The notes under the pieces are model-generated. The model was not told the DNA's origin. It ran no database searches and saw nothing but the letters and a program-made list of their open reading frames with translations. This document shows, piece after piece, positions 1 through 7,558 of a stretch of 29,202 nt of DNA; the first letter of the stretch is position 1; the number at the start of each line of letters is the position of its first letter. The stretch comes from Stramenopiles sp. TOSAG23-6 (lineage: Eukaryota; Sar): NCBI GenBank assembly GCA_900128565.1, contig LT635975.1, positions 1 through 29,202 of the forward strand, in the 5' to 3' direction. The position numbers were made by a program, and so were the translations under genes.

Positions 1-54
1 AGGTACAAAATTTCGTACGAAAAAAAATCGAATTTGAAAAAAAATAAAACGTAC
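1..54 (-). repeat. Introner-like intronic repeat, copy A (partial)
   Basis: Read on the minus strand, the HFM1 exon stops at a GTACGT donor (first base at 54) and runs into GTACGTTTTATTTTTTTTC, an AAATTCG box, a T-run, and the 19-mer TTCGTACGAAATTTTGTAC (plus-strand 3-21). The copy is cut off by the window edge just after the core, so its acceptor is not visible. It differs from copy D at only about two positions over the shared 54 nt, although the two host genes are unrelated. Orientation is sense with respect to the host gene. Confidence 0.85.
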
Positions 55-862
55 AGTCCGCCGATTTTTCTTCCGCGAGAGCTTTCAGCGCACAGATGTA
101 AATAATTTTACCACTATTATTTTTATTACAACCATAAAGTTGAATTTCATTGATTAGTGAAAGTTCAAGTATGACAGTTTTACCAGATCCAGTTGGGGCT
201 CCAACAACAATGTTACTTGTTTTGTAGAAAATTGTCGGGGAAACAATTTGCTGCATTTTATTAAATTCAAAAGGAAAAACAGTACTGAAATTACTGTGAA
301 TGTTTGATCTGATGTCTGTATTATTTGACAATTCATAAGATGTTTGTTGTGTTGTTTGTTTTGTATGAATGTTGGAGACATTTTGTTTATGATATCTATC
401 ATTTTGTTGTATACGAGTATGTTTTTGTTGTGAATGGGTGCAAAGAATATCATCGAAAGAGTTTTGTTCGTTCTGTTTTCTGTTCCTTTTATTACAGATT
501 CTTTTACGAGATTTAGTTGCTTTCGCACGAGCAATGCAAAGTCTCAAAGTAGACCCAGATAATCCGGTCTTTCGCTTTATACGCGGCGGTTTAGTTAAAG
601 GCAAGATTTGCGCACTATCATTGACAGTCTCATCTACTGTATTTATTGAATTCGTCGTCGTTGTGGTTTCTAGGGGAAAGAAGTTGTGGTTTAGTCCGTG
701 ACTCTCAACTTGGGTAATTTCTTCTGTTTCAATCATTGGAAGTTCAGACGACTTTTCCAATCCTGAACAAGTTTCTGTTGAAGTAAGATTCACTTTTGTG
801 AAATTTTCATCCATATGACGCTTTGGTCTAAAACTATTCTTAGCGAATGAAATTCGGGGCAT
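55..862 (-). CDS. HFM1: HFM1/MER3-type meiotic DNA helicase, 5' exon (partial)
   Basis: This is the first exon of a Ski2-family DEAD/DEAH-box helicase: 269 codons plus one base from the ATG at 862-860, ending at the GTACGT donor at 54 (phase 1), with the rest outside the window. Residues 1 to about 195 are polar and low in complexity, with basic clusters. The helicase core then begins with FPFEFNKMQ (Q-motif region), Walker A APTGSGKT at 222-229, and motif Ia region IIYICALKALAEEKSAD. The order of a short disordered N-terminus followed by a single cassette, and the wording around Walker A and Ia, fit HFM1/MER3 better than Brr2 or ASCC3, which have longer N-termini. HFM1/MER3 unwinds recombination intermediates and promotes interfering meiotic crossovers, so its presence implies a sexual cycle (inference). 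The DExH and later motifs are not visible, so a related Ski2 helicase is not fully excluded. Confidence 0.75.
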
Positions 863-1267
863 TTTGAATACAATTGAGTGAGTGCTGATGACTAAAGAGA
901 ATTAGTCCACTGCTATATTATATTTTATTATCAAAGGCCAACAAAAGCCTACCCAATGATTTGATCATCATGTGATGTGATGTGAGTTGACATCAAAATT
1001 TTGTTTTTTTGAAATTTTTTTAATTTTTCGTGTTTATGTTACGAATTTCTTTTATGGAAATCTAAATCAAAGTCGACAAATTGAAATCAGAAATATACGT
1101 TTAAAGTGGCACCACGGTAGGTACCAGGTAGGTGACGTTTAAAACTTGAAAATAAAGATTGCGGACCGACGTTGAACACCCTACCCTAACTTTTATCTAT
1201 TTTGCATGATAATTTGAAAATGTGAATGAAAATATTACAAATATTGAAATTTATTTTTTTTTGTTTT
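863..1267. other. Intergenic region, presumed HFM1 promoter and 3' flank of the next gene
   Basis: No coding signal is visible in these 405 bp. They lie between the HFM1 start (transcribed leftward) and the stop of the neighbouring minus-strand gene. Visible features are AT-rich runs, a GGTAGGT direct repeat flanking a GGTACC site (1116-1133), and a telomere-like CCCTACCCTAAC at 1179-1190. No TATA box can be assigned. Confidence 0.5.
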
Positions 1268-3190
1268 TTACTGTGTATAAATATCCTGCAACTTTTCACA
1301 GAGTTCTAGCAATCTACTCAATTCAGTCTGAGCAACTTTATAATTTTCAACTAATACTAAAGTTTGTAACACCCAATGAAGAGAATGTAAATACTTTTTA
1401 GGCTCTAATGATTCTGTGTCTTTTTTTAAGAGTCTTTGTAAAAAAATATTTTTTAAAAAAGCTTCTTTAGGCATCACTCTCGCCGAAACACCCGCCGAAA
1501 CACCAATCGGAACACCCTTTTCGTGTTTAAGATCAAGACTATCCGGAAGAAGTGAAATTATATGCCCCAAAAGTGACGAGATACATTTGATTAACATACG
1601 TACATTCTGATCAAGCAATCCTTGCAAATCGCCTTCCTTTGCGCTATTTGCGCTCTCTATTATTTTAATCATTTGACTGTTGACTGTTTCTAATTCTAAT
1701 TTAACTTGTTGCATTATTTTTCTAGCTTGCATTATTTTTCTAGCTCGACGGCCACGTTCAACAGCTTGAAGTTTTGTAGCAGCCTGATCTCTTTGTTGTG
1801 CGTCAGCAGCAGCCTTAATTGGTGTTGTTGGTGGCGCAGTTGTTGTTGGTTTTACTTCAGGCAGTGACTGTTGTGGTAGTTCAGGTACTTCTGTTCTTCC
1901 TTCTTCTGTTGCTTCTTCTTTTTCAAGACCACCACCAGCAGCAGCAGCAGCCTCAACATCACTAGCAGCATCAACAGCAGCATCACCTCCTCCTCCAGAA
2001 ACAGCAGCAGCACCTCCTCCTACATCAGACTCATCATCACCAACGTTAGCAGCACCACCACCTGATGCGGCTTTAGTTGGTTTTGTTGGTGATGCGGCTC
2101 CAGTTGCAGCAGAAACAGCAGCAGCATCTCCTCCTCCATCAGAATCATCATCACCACCACCTGGTGCGGCTTTAGTTGGTGGTGCGGCTCCAGCTGCAGC
2201 AGCATCTCCTCCTCCACCAGGATCATTACCATTAGAAGATTGACCACCAACAGTCTCTGGTTGAGCAGTACCTACAGCAGCACCACCACCAGTACCAGTA
2301 CCAGTTCCTATTCTACCACCAGAAGGAACACCATTAGGAGCAGCAGCACCACCATTAATTGGTGTTTTTGGTGGCGCAGTTGGTGCTGGTTCTGGTAGTT
2401 CAGGTAGCGGTAGTTCCGGTAGTGGCCTTTCAGTGGGGTAAAGTTTCAAATCGGAATAACGCAATCGAGTTGTAGACAACATTTTCTCAATAAGTACTAG
2501 AGTTTTAGACAACATATTCTCATTAGAATTAATCTCTGGATACGTAGGACACGTACATCCAGCCACGCATTTCATCCCAAACCAATGGAAACCGTCTTCA
2601 AAACAACCTAAGTATTGAAAACGAACTCGACAACCTTCACACGTAACATTAGTGGCGGCGGAAATTTGTGTTTTAATCCAGGCAACTTCTTTCTGTTCTC
2701 CATTACACTTTACTATTTCACCACCGGCAAGCAATCTCCGACCTCTCACTACAGATTGTACGTCTGTTCGATGTAGCTTATACCATACATTGTAATCTGT
2801 TTGAAAACTCTGACTCGGACCAGGAGAACGACGTTGGTGGAAAAAGGCGAAGAGGCCCATACAGGTAACTAGCCCCACAAATAGAACGGTCGCACAAACC
2901 AAGTGGATTTTAGATGTTTTATCCCATTTTTTCATTGGGCTATAGCTAGACACATTCTTATTACATGATTCCACCTCAGTGTGAGTGATGACAACTTCTG
3001 AGTTGGGGTTGTTGGATGCGTTGTCTTCAGTATTGGCTAATTTAGTGTTTGTCGTTTCAAACCCGTCTTCGAAGTTTGACGAAGCATAATCATTCTTGTT
3101 GCGATCTGTTGACGCTTCCCCAATAATTACAGTATTTTCTTCATTATGATTGAGATCTATTGAACTCGGTTCATCATTCGGGACGCACAT
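1268..3190 (-). CDS. Unknown single-pass membrane protein with Cys-rich segment, Pro/Ala/Gly-rich linker and IQ motif
   Basis: This is 640 aa if translation starts at the first in-frame ATG (3190-3188); the longer open frame begins with GTG, which is not used as a normal eukaryotic start. Residues 1-94 are acidic and polar. A basic stretch precedes one hydrophobic helix, about residues 96-117 (HLVCATVLFVGLVTCMGLFAFF), so it looks like a signal anchor. About 70 residues of Cys-rich sequence follow (CNGEQ, CEGCRVRFQYLGCF, KCVAGCTCP). Then come PELPLPELPEP, a long Ala/Gly/Pro/Asp low-complexity region, and an IQ-like calmodulin-binding motif, KLQAVERGRRARKI (about 465-480), whose tail is doubled by an 18-bp tandem duplication (about 1709-1744). 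The C-terminal 140 residues are predicted helical. No family is recognised. Signal-anchor topology would put the IQ motif outside the cytosol, which is odd; an inverted topology would resolve it. The stop is TAA. Confidence 0.75.
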   Translation of the reverse strand: MCVPNDEPSSIDLNHNEENTVIIGEASTDRNKNDYASSNFEDGFETTNTKLANTEDNASNNPNSEVVITHTEVESCNKNVSSYSPMKKWDKTSKIHLVCATVLFVGLVTCMGLFAFFHQRRSPGPSQSFQTDYNVWYKLHRTDVQSVVRGRRLLAGGEIVKCNGEQKEVAWIKTQISAATNVTCEGCRVRFQYLGCFEDGFHWFGMKCVAGCTCPTYPEINSNENMLSKTLVLIEKMLSTTRLRYSDLKLYPTERPLPELPLPELPEPAPTAPPKTPINGGAAAPNGVPSGGRIGTGTGTGGGAAVGTAQPETVGGQSSNGNDPGGGGDAAAAGAAPPTKAAPGGGDDDSDGGGDAAAVSAATGAASPTKPTKAASGGGAANVGDDESDVGGGAAAVSGGGGDAAVDAASDVEAAAAAGGGLEKEEATEEGRTEVPELPQQSLPEVKPTTTAPPTTPIKAAADAQQRDQAATKLQAVERGRRARKIMQARKIMQQVKLELETVNSQMIKIIESANSAKEGDLQGLLDQNVRMLIKCISSLLGHIISLLPDSLDLKHEKGVPIGVSAGVSARVMPKEAFLKNIFLQRLLKKDTESLEPKKYLHSLHWVLQTLVLVENYKVAQTELSRLLELCEKLQDIYTQ

Positions 3191-3511
3191 GTTTGTACAA
3201 AATGTACACACGAGTGCGCAATTATGTTTACGTCGTGTTGATTCTTACCAAACGGTCACACAGGAAACTGCAAAAATATGTTCAGTGCATTTTACATTTT
3301 TCAGCTATTGTGTTTTTCGTGTTTTTCGTGTTTTTTGTGTTTTTTCCTTGAGTTCTCCACTCTGTAAAAAGTTGACGCAGAGATTCTTCGGAATTCCACA
3401 ACAAGTACATTTCACATTGTATTTGCATTTTACATTACTACAGTAATCGAGATTGATTTGATTCCTCTTTCACAAGAAGAAGGATACACAATTAAATCGC
3501 TTCTTTAAATA
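3191..3511. promoter_or_regulatory. Divergent intergenic promoter region with GTGTTTTTC repeats
   Basis: These 321 bp separate the starts of the minus-strand membrane-protein gene and the plus-strand thioredoxin/hemerythrin gene, so they probably hold both promoters. A short tandem array of GTGTTTTTC-type units, about four copies of 9-10 bp, lies at 3310-3347. A TAA at 3506-3508, in frame just before the ATG at 3512, supports that start. No TATA box is evident. Confidence 0.5.
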
Positions 3512-4804
3512 ATGTCGGATATACCGATTGGCAGTTTTAACTTTGTTAGCCCCTTTCCAAATGTTGCACTGTCATCTAATTCTATGAGACTGTCCAAAGG
3601 AAAGCCAACGGTGCTTCATCTATACACTGGCTGAGGTGGATGCTGGCCTTGCGCTGCACAGATGGACGAGTGGGCTCAGCAGTATGTAGATGCTGTAGAG
3701 TTTGTTTGTGTCAGCTGTGGTGGACCAGGGTTAGCACTAGAAATGGGCCGGGAGATGAAATTGCGACACTGTACCAATGGTTTTATCGCCAGTAAGGAGA
3801 ATATGCCAAAGTGGGGTCAGTTGGGTTGTTCTGGTTTTATTATTTTTGACGATCAGCTGAATGTTGTGACAAGAAAAACTTCAGCTTATCTAGAAGTTCG
3901 AGAGAGAGCATTTGACGATGTACGTAATATAGTTGACGGACTTTTGAAAAATATGAGTTCATCAAAAGCAGAGGTAGCTGAAGATAAGGCAAGAAAAGAG
4001 TATGCACAAAACCACAAGTGCTATGTAGACAACTGGACCGCTTCTTCTTCTGCAAATAAAGCAGTGGAAATACCAAATATTGACACTGCATCCGTAAAAC
4101 AATTGAAATCGTTTATCGTAGCTTCTGGTTTATCGGTGCATGACTGTGTGAACAAGTCTGATTTGCGTGAGCGTGCTCAAATCGCCATGTCTTCGATAGA
4201 AACAACCAACGGGGGTGGTAGCAATGCAGCTGTTGATTCTAGTAGTCTTGATAAAATGAAAGCTTATTCTTTAAAAAAGGTGAAGAGTGTTAATATTTCT
4301 ATACTAGATGAAGAACATCGAATTTGTGAGGATGCCGTTGATCTCCTATTGTCTCAACAAGACAAAAATGCTTTAGAAGCTGTGAAAAAATCATTTACTC
4401 AGCATTTTTCAAATGAAGAAAAACTATTGGACCAATATTTATATGACTCCGTAGTCGATATCGATGCACCTCAAAAAAAAAGGCAAAAGTCGGAAAATAA
4501 TTTGTCAAATGCTTCGTTTAGTGCTTCATCGGGACAACGAAAGTCTCATTTTGCTGATCATCAGAGGATATTGCGTAATATTGATTTACAATTGGAGCAA
4601 GCTGAAAGTGATCTGAAGGCTAGTAAAAAATATCGTGTACCTGCAAAATTTATTGAAGAGTTATTGAATTCATGGAAAGCTCATGAAAAATATGATCAAG
4701 GGTACGCGGAGAAATTATCGAGTGCGATGCAGGGGTGTTCAAGTAATAATGAAAATAGTACAAAAAGTAGTACGAAAAAAATGGGTTGTTCAACAAAGTC
4801 TTGA
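3512..4804 (+). CDS. Candidate selenoprotein: thioredoxin-like + SAP-like + hemerythrin-like protein
   Basis: A single frame from the ATG at 3512 encodes 430 residues to TGA at 4802 (followed by TAG), interrupted only by TGA at codon 41. Sequence on both sides of that TGA forms one thioredoxin-like fold: strand TVLHLYTG (33-40), TGA, GG, then the CWPC active site (44-47), helix AAQMDEWAQQYVD, strand VEFVCVSC, and later LGCSGFIIFD. Starting at the next ATG (3662) would remove the first strand and the CWPC, leaving a headless fold, so read-through as selenocysteine is the better reading. About 191-225 (VKQLKSFIVASGLSVHDCVNKSDLRERA) resemble a SAP/MANF-C-type helical module. About 265-410 resemble hemerythrin: H269, H298xxxE302, H346xxxH350 and H391xxxD395, with a polar insert before the third motif. 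Together these suggest a redox protein with a di-iron (oxygen- or iron-sensing) domain; that role is inference. No convincing SECIS element was found by eye in the 3' flank. A nonsense mutation or sequencing error remains possible. Confidence 0.7.
3632..3634 (+). other. In-frame TGA, candidate selenocysteine codon
   Basis: Codon 41 of the frame that opens at 3512. It sits three residues before the CWPC motif (TGA-G-G-C-W-P-C) in the loop after the first thioredoxin strand, where redox-active Cys or Sec is expected. TGA is a normal stop in other genes here (for example those ending at 12698 and 17093), so wholesale reassignment is unlikely. Confidence 0.6.
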
Positions 4805-5548
4805 TAGATAGTGTAGGGATATTACCGTACAAATTCGAAATTAATTACGTATGAAATTTGCTATGAAATTTGCTATGAAATTACGTATGAAATTTGCTAA
4901 AGGTTCAATTTCGAATTTGCCACATGGTAAATAACCCTCTGAAGTCTGGACGTGTTGGCCATTTCGTTTTTTCCTCATTTTAATGTTGTAAGTATTTGTT
5001 ATGATTGTGTTGTGTATGAGCGTGTAGTGTATTATTTATGATTGTAGTGCATATTATGAGAGAAAGTTGTAGTTGATTGTCTACGGAATGTGAAAAGTAG
5101 GTGATTTCGTGTTACTTTGTTGTAGAAATTTATTGAATTGATGATGAAAATTTTCTGTATTGATGATTTCAGTGCTTCAAATATTATTATATTGCATTGA
5201 AATTTGAACAGTGAAAATTTGAGTTTGTTATAAATGTTATCACTAACGAATGACATTGTGAAGTCATAATAAAAAAATGAATAACACGAAATATTATTTT
5301 TCTCTTCAAAAGGTTAACGTTATTTATAACGGTTGGGTTGGATCTACAAAATCGGTTGAACACTTGATCGAATAAATATACTACTACCTAGTGCTAGTAG
5401 CTATTTACGTATATTTACACATGATCTAATTCTCGTTGTAGGATAGTATATTATCACTAGATCTTGCTCGAACAGATATACACAACGTAACTTTTATGAT
5501 GTTATCGAGTAAATAGTCATATTAATTATAATTTGTCTGGGTTAAATT
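4805..5548. other. Intergenic region, about 740 bp, no gene seen
   Basis: This holds the 3' flank of the candidate selenoprotein gene and the promoter of the gene at 5549. It is AT-rich, with no credible long frame on either strand and no tRNA-like fold recognised. It contains the inverted-repeat element at 4830-4919, a small hairpin CGTTAT-TT-ATAACG near 5318-5331, and an inverted repeat CTACTA...TAGTAG at 5381-5400. If the upstream gene encodes selenocysteine, its SECIS element should lie here; several ATGA quartets are present, but none has a clear paired helix with the apical AA. Confidence 0.55.
4830..4919. repeat. Inverted-repeat element related to the intronic repeats
   Basis: CAAATTCGAAATT (4830-4842) and its exact reverse complement AATTTCGAATTTG (4907-4919) flank a tandem run of TATGAAATTTGC units (about 4850-4898). 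The right arm, extended to CAATTTCGAATTTG (4906-4919), is identical over 14 nt to 28331-28344 inside intron copy C and over 13 nt to 6551-6563 in copy B. The minus-strand reading of the left end, AATTTCGAATTTGTACGGTAA, resembles the core-plus-TAAC part of the intron family. This may be a non-intronic or antisense relative of that family. Confidence 0.55.
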
Positions 5549-7333
5549 ATGTCAAATAATAAAAGTACGAACGCAATCACACCAGACGAAGTTCAATTCA
5601 TTCAACATATGGCACAGGAATTTTCCAGAGAGAACGACGAAAATGTCAAAATCTGGAAAGCTCTTCGGCTTATTTCAAATGAGGAAAAACTACTTCGTAA
5701 AAAGGAACAATTTCACACCACTGAGCAACTACATATGTATCAAAAGACAAGCTCTCCAGTGCAGTATCCAAAAACTCGAAGACAAAACCGTAAAAGCTGT
5801 AAAGTACCAAAAACTCAAAGTAAAAACTGTAGAGTTTCAATGCAACAAAAAGTTCCACAACCAGGTGCTAAAAATAGTGGTCATTCTAGAGTTACTATAC
5901 GAAATGCAATGTACAGACCAAATAGACGATCGAAACAAAAAGATAAGAAAATCTCATCAAAAACTATAATTTATTCTAACTTTTCTAGAACGCCCCGGTT
6001 TGAATGGCAGAAATATAATCAGCCAAAACAAAATAGTATTCCAGTATTAAGTCATATTGACATGCATAAAAAATACAAACCGACCCCTGGACCTGGTGAT
6101 TACAATGTTGCCACAGAATTTTCTCCGAATAGATTACCAAAGCCAGTTGAAAAGATCAATCATCGTCAATCTCAACAGCTATTCTCTACATCTAATACAT
6201 CTAATTCTCAACTTACTTTACAAGCTGTAGCCCAGGAAGAAAAGAAACAAAACGATTTAAGTGATACATCAATATTTTCTAATGATAAGTATTCCCGACA
6301 GACTCAAAATGAAATTGATTCTTCAATCAACGCAAAAAATGTAAAAGCATTTGCTGAAAATAGTATTGTAGGGAATGCGCTTCGAATATGGAAGAGTCAA
6401 AATTGGCTAGATAAAGACAAATATCCCCATACGGGTAAATGGATTTTAGTACCCACTGAAGGTTTATTAAAGGATGTTTCTTCTAGTGTACAGAAAAATG
6501 AGGCTGATGAAGTGATACCACTTGTCGATAATGTATGTTTAATTTTTTTTCAATTTCGAATTTATTTTTCGTACGAAATTTTGTACCTAACAAATTTTAG
6601 TGTTTTTTTTTGGAAATATTTTTCCAAAATATATACGAGCTTGGAAGAAGGTTCATCGAAAGATGACACTGTAATTTTTATGGAGAAAAAAATGGAAGAA
6701 TCACAGAAAGAAGTTTCATCGCTGAAGATGGAGATAGAAAAATTAAGACAAATTTCTGCTACAGCAATGAAAACTTCATCAGAAAGTGTCTCAAATTTAT
6801 CAGAAGAGCGCAAATCTTTAGAAAATCGATGTCAAGAGTTAGAAAAGGAATCAGAAAATCAACAAGATCAAATCATAAAATTGAAATCATTTGAAGGTAT
6901 TGTTGAGGAATTGAAAGAAACTATCAAGGTTAAGCAAAATCAGCTTGATAAGCGCGCCGTGGAACAACAGAAGCTTGAAAATTATGTGAAGCAAGCTTTA
7001 GGACATGCCAACAATACTGTTAAACAGAGTCAAATGAAGTACAAAAATTCGTTGCGAATGTTAAAACAACAATTAGAATCAAAACAGAAGGAAATCGAAT
7101 ATTTTTCTACCACTTTGGATAAAGTCAAAATTTCACACAAGCGCGAGGAAAGAATGATTATGTCAGTGATATACAAGCTTGGCATGCAGATGAACAATGA
7201 TATATTACATCGAAGTCCGGCATCAGGCGCTGGGCCAATGAATACTCCAACGCCCAACTCTGCTGTACCTGGGTCAGCGAAAAAACCAACATCATGGCTT
7301 GGTCAAAAAAGAATAGCGCAACGTGTTGGTTGA
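5549..7333 (+). CDS. PGPGxY (sperm-tail PG-rich) coiled-coil protein with an intron-like insert
   Basis: The open frame runs 594 codons from the ATG at 5549 to TGA at 7331-7333 if the insert is read through; the spliced protein would be about 560 residues. The N-terminal third is basic and polar (many KTxSKNC and RRQNRKSCK-type runs). A single STPGR/PG-rich motif, YKPTPGPGDYNV (about 176-187), is the type found in ODF3/SHIPPO and other axonemal proteins. After the intron-like copy B (from 6533, between codons 328 and 329), a long coiled coil follows (EKKMEESQKEVSSLKMEIEKLRQ onward, about 375-540), then a Pro/Ser tail ending KPTSWLGQKRIAQRVG. Both sides of the insert are in the same frame, so the insert must be a multiple of 3 nt or the frame is lost. 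The stretch read from the insert (VCLIFFQFRIYFSYEILYL) is hydrophobic and unlike its surroundings, which argues it is not protein. The likely role is a flagellar or cytoskeletal structural component; this is an inference from one motif. Confidence 0.7.
   Translation: MSNNKSTNAITPDEVQFIQHMAQEFSRENDENVKIWKALRLISNEEKLLRKKEQFHTTEQLHMYQKTSSPVQYPKTRRQNRKSCKVPKTQSKNCRVSMQQKVPQPGAKNSGHSRVTIRNAMYRPNRRSKQKDKKISSKTIIYSNFSRTPRFEWQKYNQPKQNSIPVLSHIDMHKKYKPTPGPGDYNVATEFSPNRLPKPVEKINHRQSQQLFSTSNTSNSQLTLQAVAQEEKKQNDLSDTSIFSNDKYSRQTQNEIDSSINAKNVKAFAENSIVGNALRIWKSQNWLDKDKYPHTGKWILVPTEGLLKDVSSSVQKNEADEVIPLVDNVCLIFFQFRIYFSYEILYLTNFSVFFWKYFSKIYTSLEEGSSKDDTVIFMEKKMEESQKEVSSLKMEIEKLRQISATAMKTSSESVSNLSEERKSLENRCQELEKESENQQDQIIKLKSFEGIVEELKETIKVKQNQLDKRAVEQQKLENYVKQALGHANNTVKQSQMKYKNSLRMLKQQLESKQKEIEYFSTTLDKVKISHKREERMIMSVIYKLGMQMNNDILHRSPASGAGPMNTPTPNSAVPGSAKKPTSWLGQKRIAQRVG
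6533..6637 (+). repeat. Introner-like intronic repeat, copy B
   Basis: Donor GTATGT at 6533, then TTAATTTTTTTT, CAATTTCGAATTT, and the 19-mer core TTCGTACGAAATTTTGTAC at 6568-6586. CTAAC, a good branch-point match, is at 6587-6591, and TTTTAG ends at 6600. A hairpin TTGGAAA/TTTCCAA and ATATATAC follow (to about 6636). The end is uncertain: AG at 6600 gives a textbook 68-nt intron but breaks the frame, while 6634 or 6637 keep the frame but lack AG. The element is in the sense direction of the host. Confidence 0.75.
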
Positions 7334-7341
7334 TAATTGAA

Positions 7342-7413
7342 ATTACATTATAGAACTAATACGACAACAATGAAGTGATTACATTATAGAACTAATACGA
7401 CAACAATGAAGTG
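7342..7413. repeat. 36-bp perfect tandem duplication
   Basis: Two identical 36-nt copies (7342-7377 and 7378-7413), beginning ATTACATTATAGAACTAATA, lie in the 3' flank of the plus-strand coiled-coil gene. The 225-bp convergent gap that contains them holds no gene. The identity suggests a recent slippage or unequal-exchange event. Confidence 0.9.
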
Positions 7414-7558
7414 ATACTATTTACATGAGACATCACACCTCTTCTTTGACAGGATAGTTTACAAAAATTCAATTAAACACTACAATATCAAATATATTTT
7501 GTTTATAGTACTAAGCGAAAATCCTTTACTAATATATCAGAAAAGTACAATAGTTTTA

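Noticed and set aside
2020-2250. Minus-strand frame rich in Leu/Glu/Met/Val
   Set aside because: Shadow of the low-complexity GGT/GCA region in the membrane-protein gene.
3632-3634. TGA as a Trp codon through a variant genetic code
   Set aside because: TGA ends other long genes here (for example at 12698, 7333 and 17093) and Trp is encoded by TGG throughout, so general reassignment is not supported.
5032-5256. 74-codon minus-strand frame in the long intergenic region
   Set aside because: AT-rich sequence giving Ile/Asn/Phe/Lys-rich translation with no motif and no conserved context.
4805-5548. SECIS element for the candidate selenoprotein
   Set aside because: ATGA quartets near 5001, 5015, 5038, 5054 and 5143 were examined, but none shows the paired helix with an apical AA and partner GA convincingly by eye; left as a required computation, not a feature.
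6533-6636. Euglenid-type non-conventional intron based on terminal pairing
   Set aside because: Only a 4-nt GTAT/ATAC pairing is visible and two copies are too few; the 5' end and CTAAC look spliceosomal, so only the border problem is reported.
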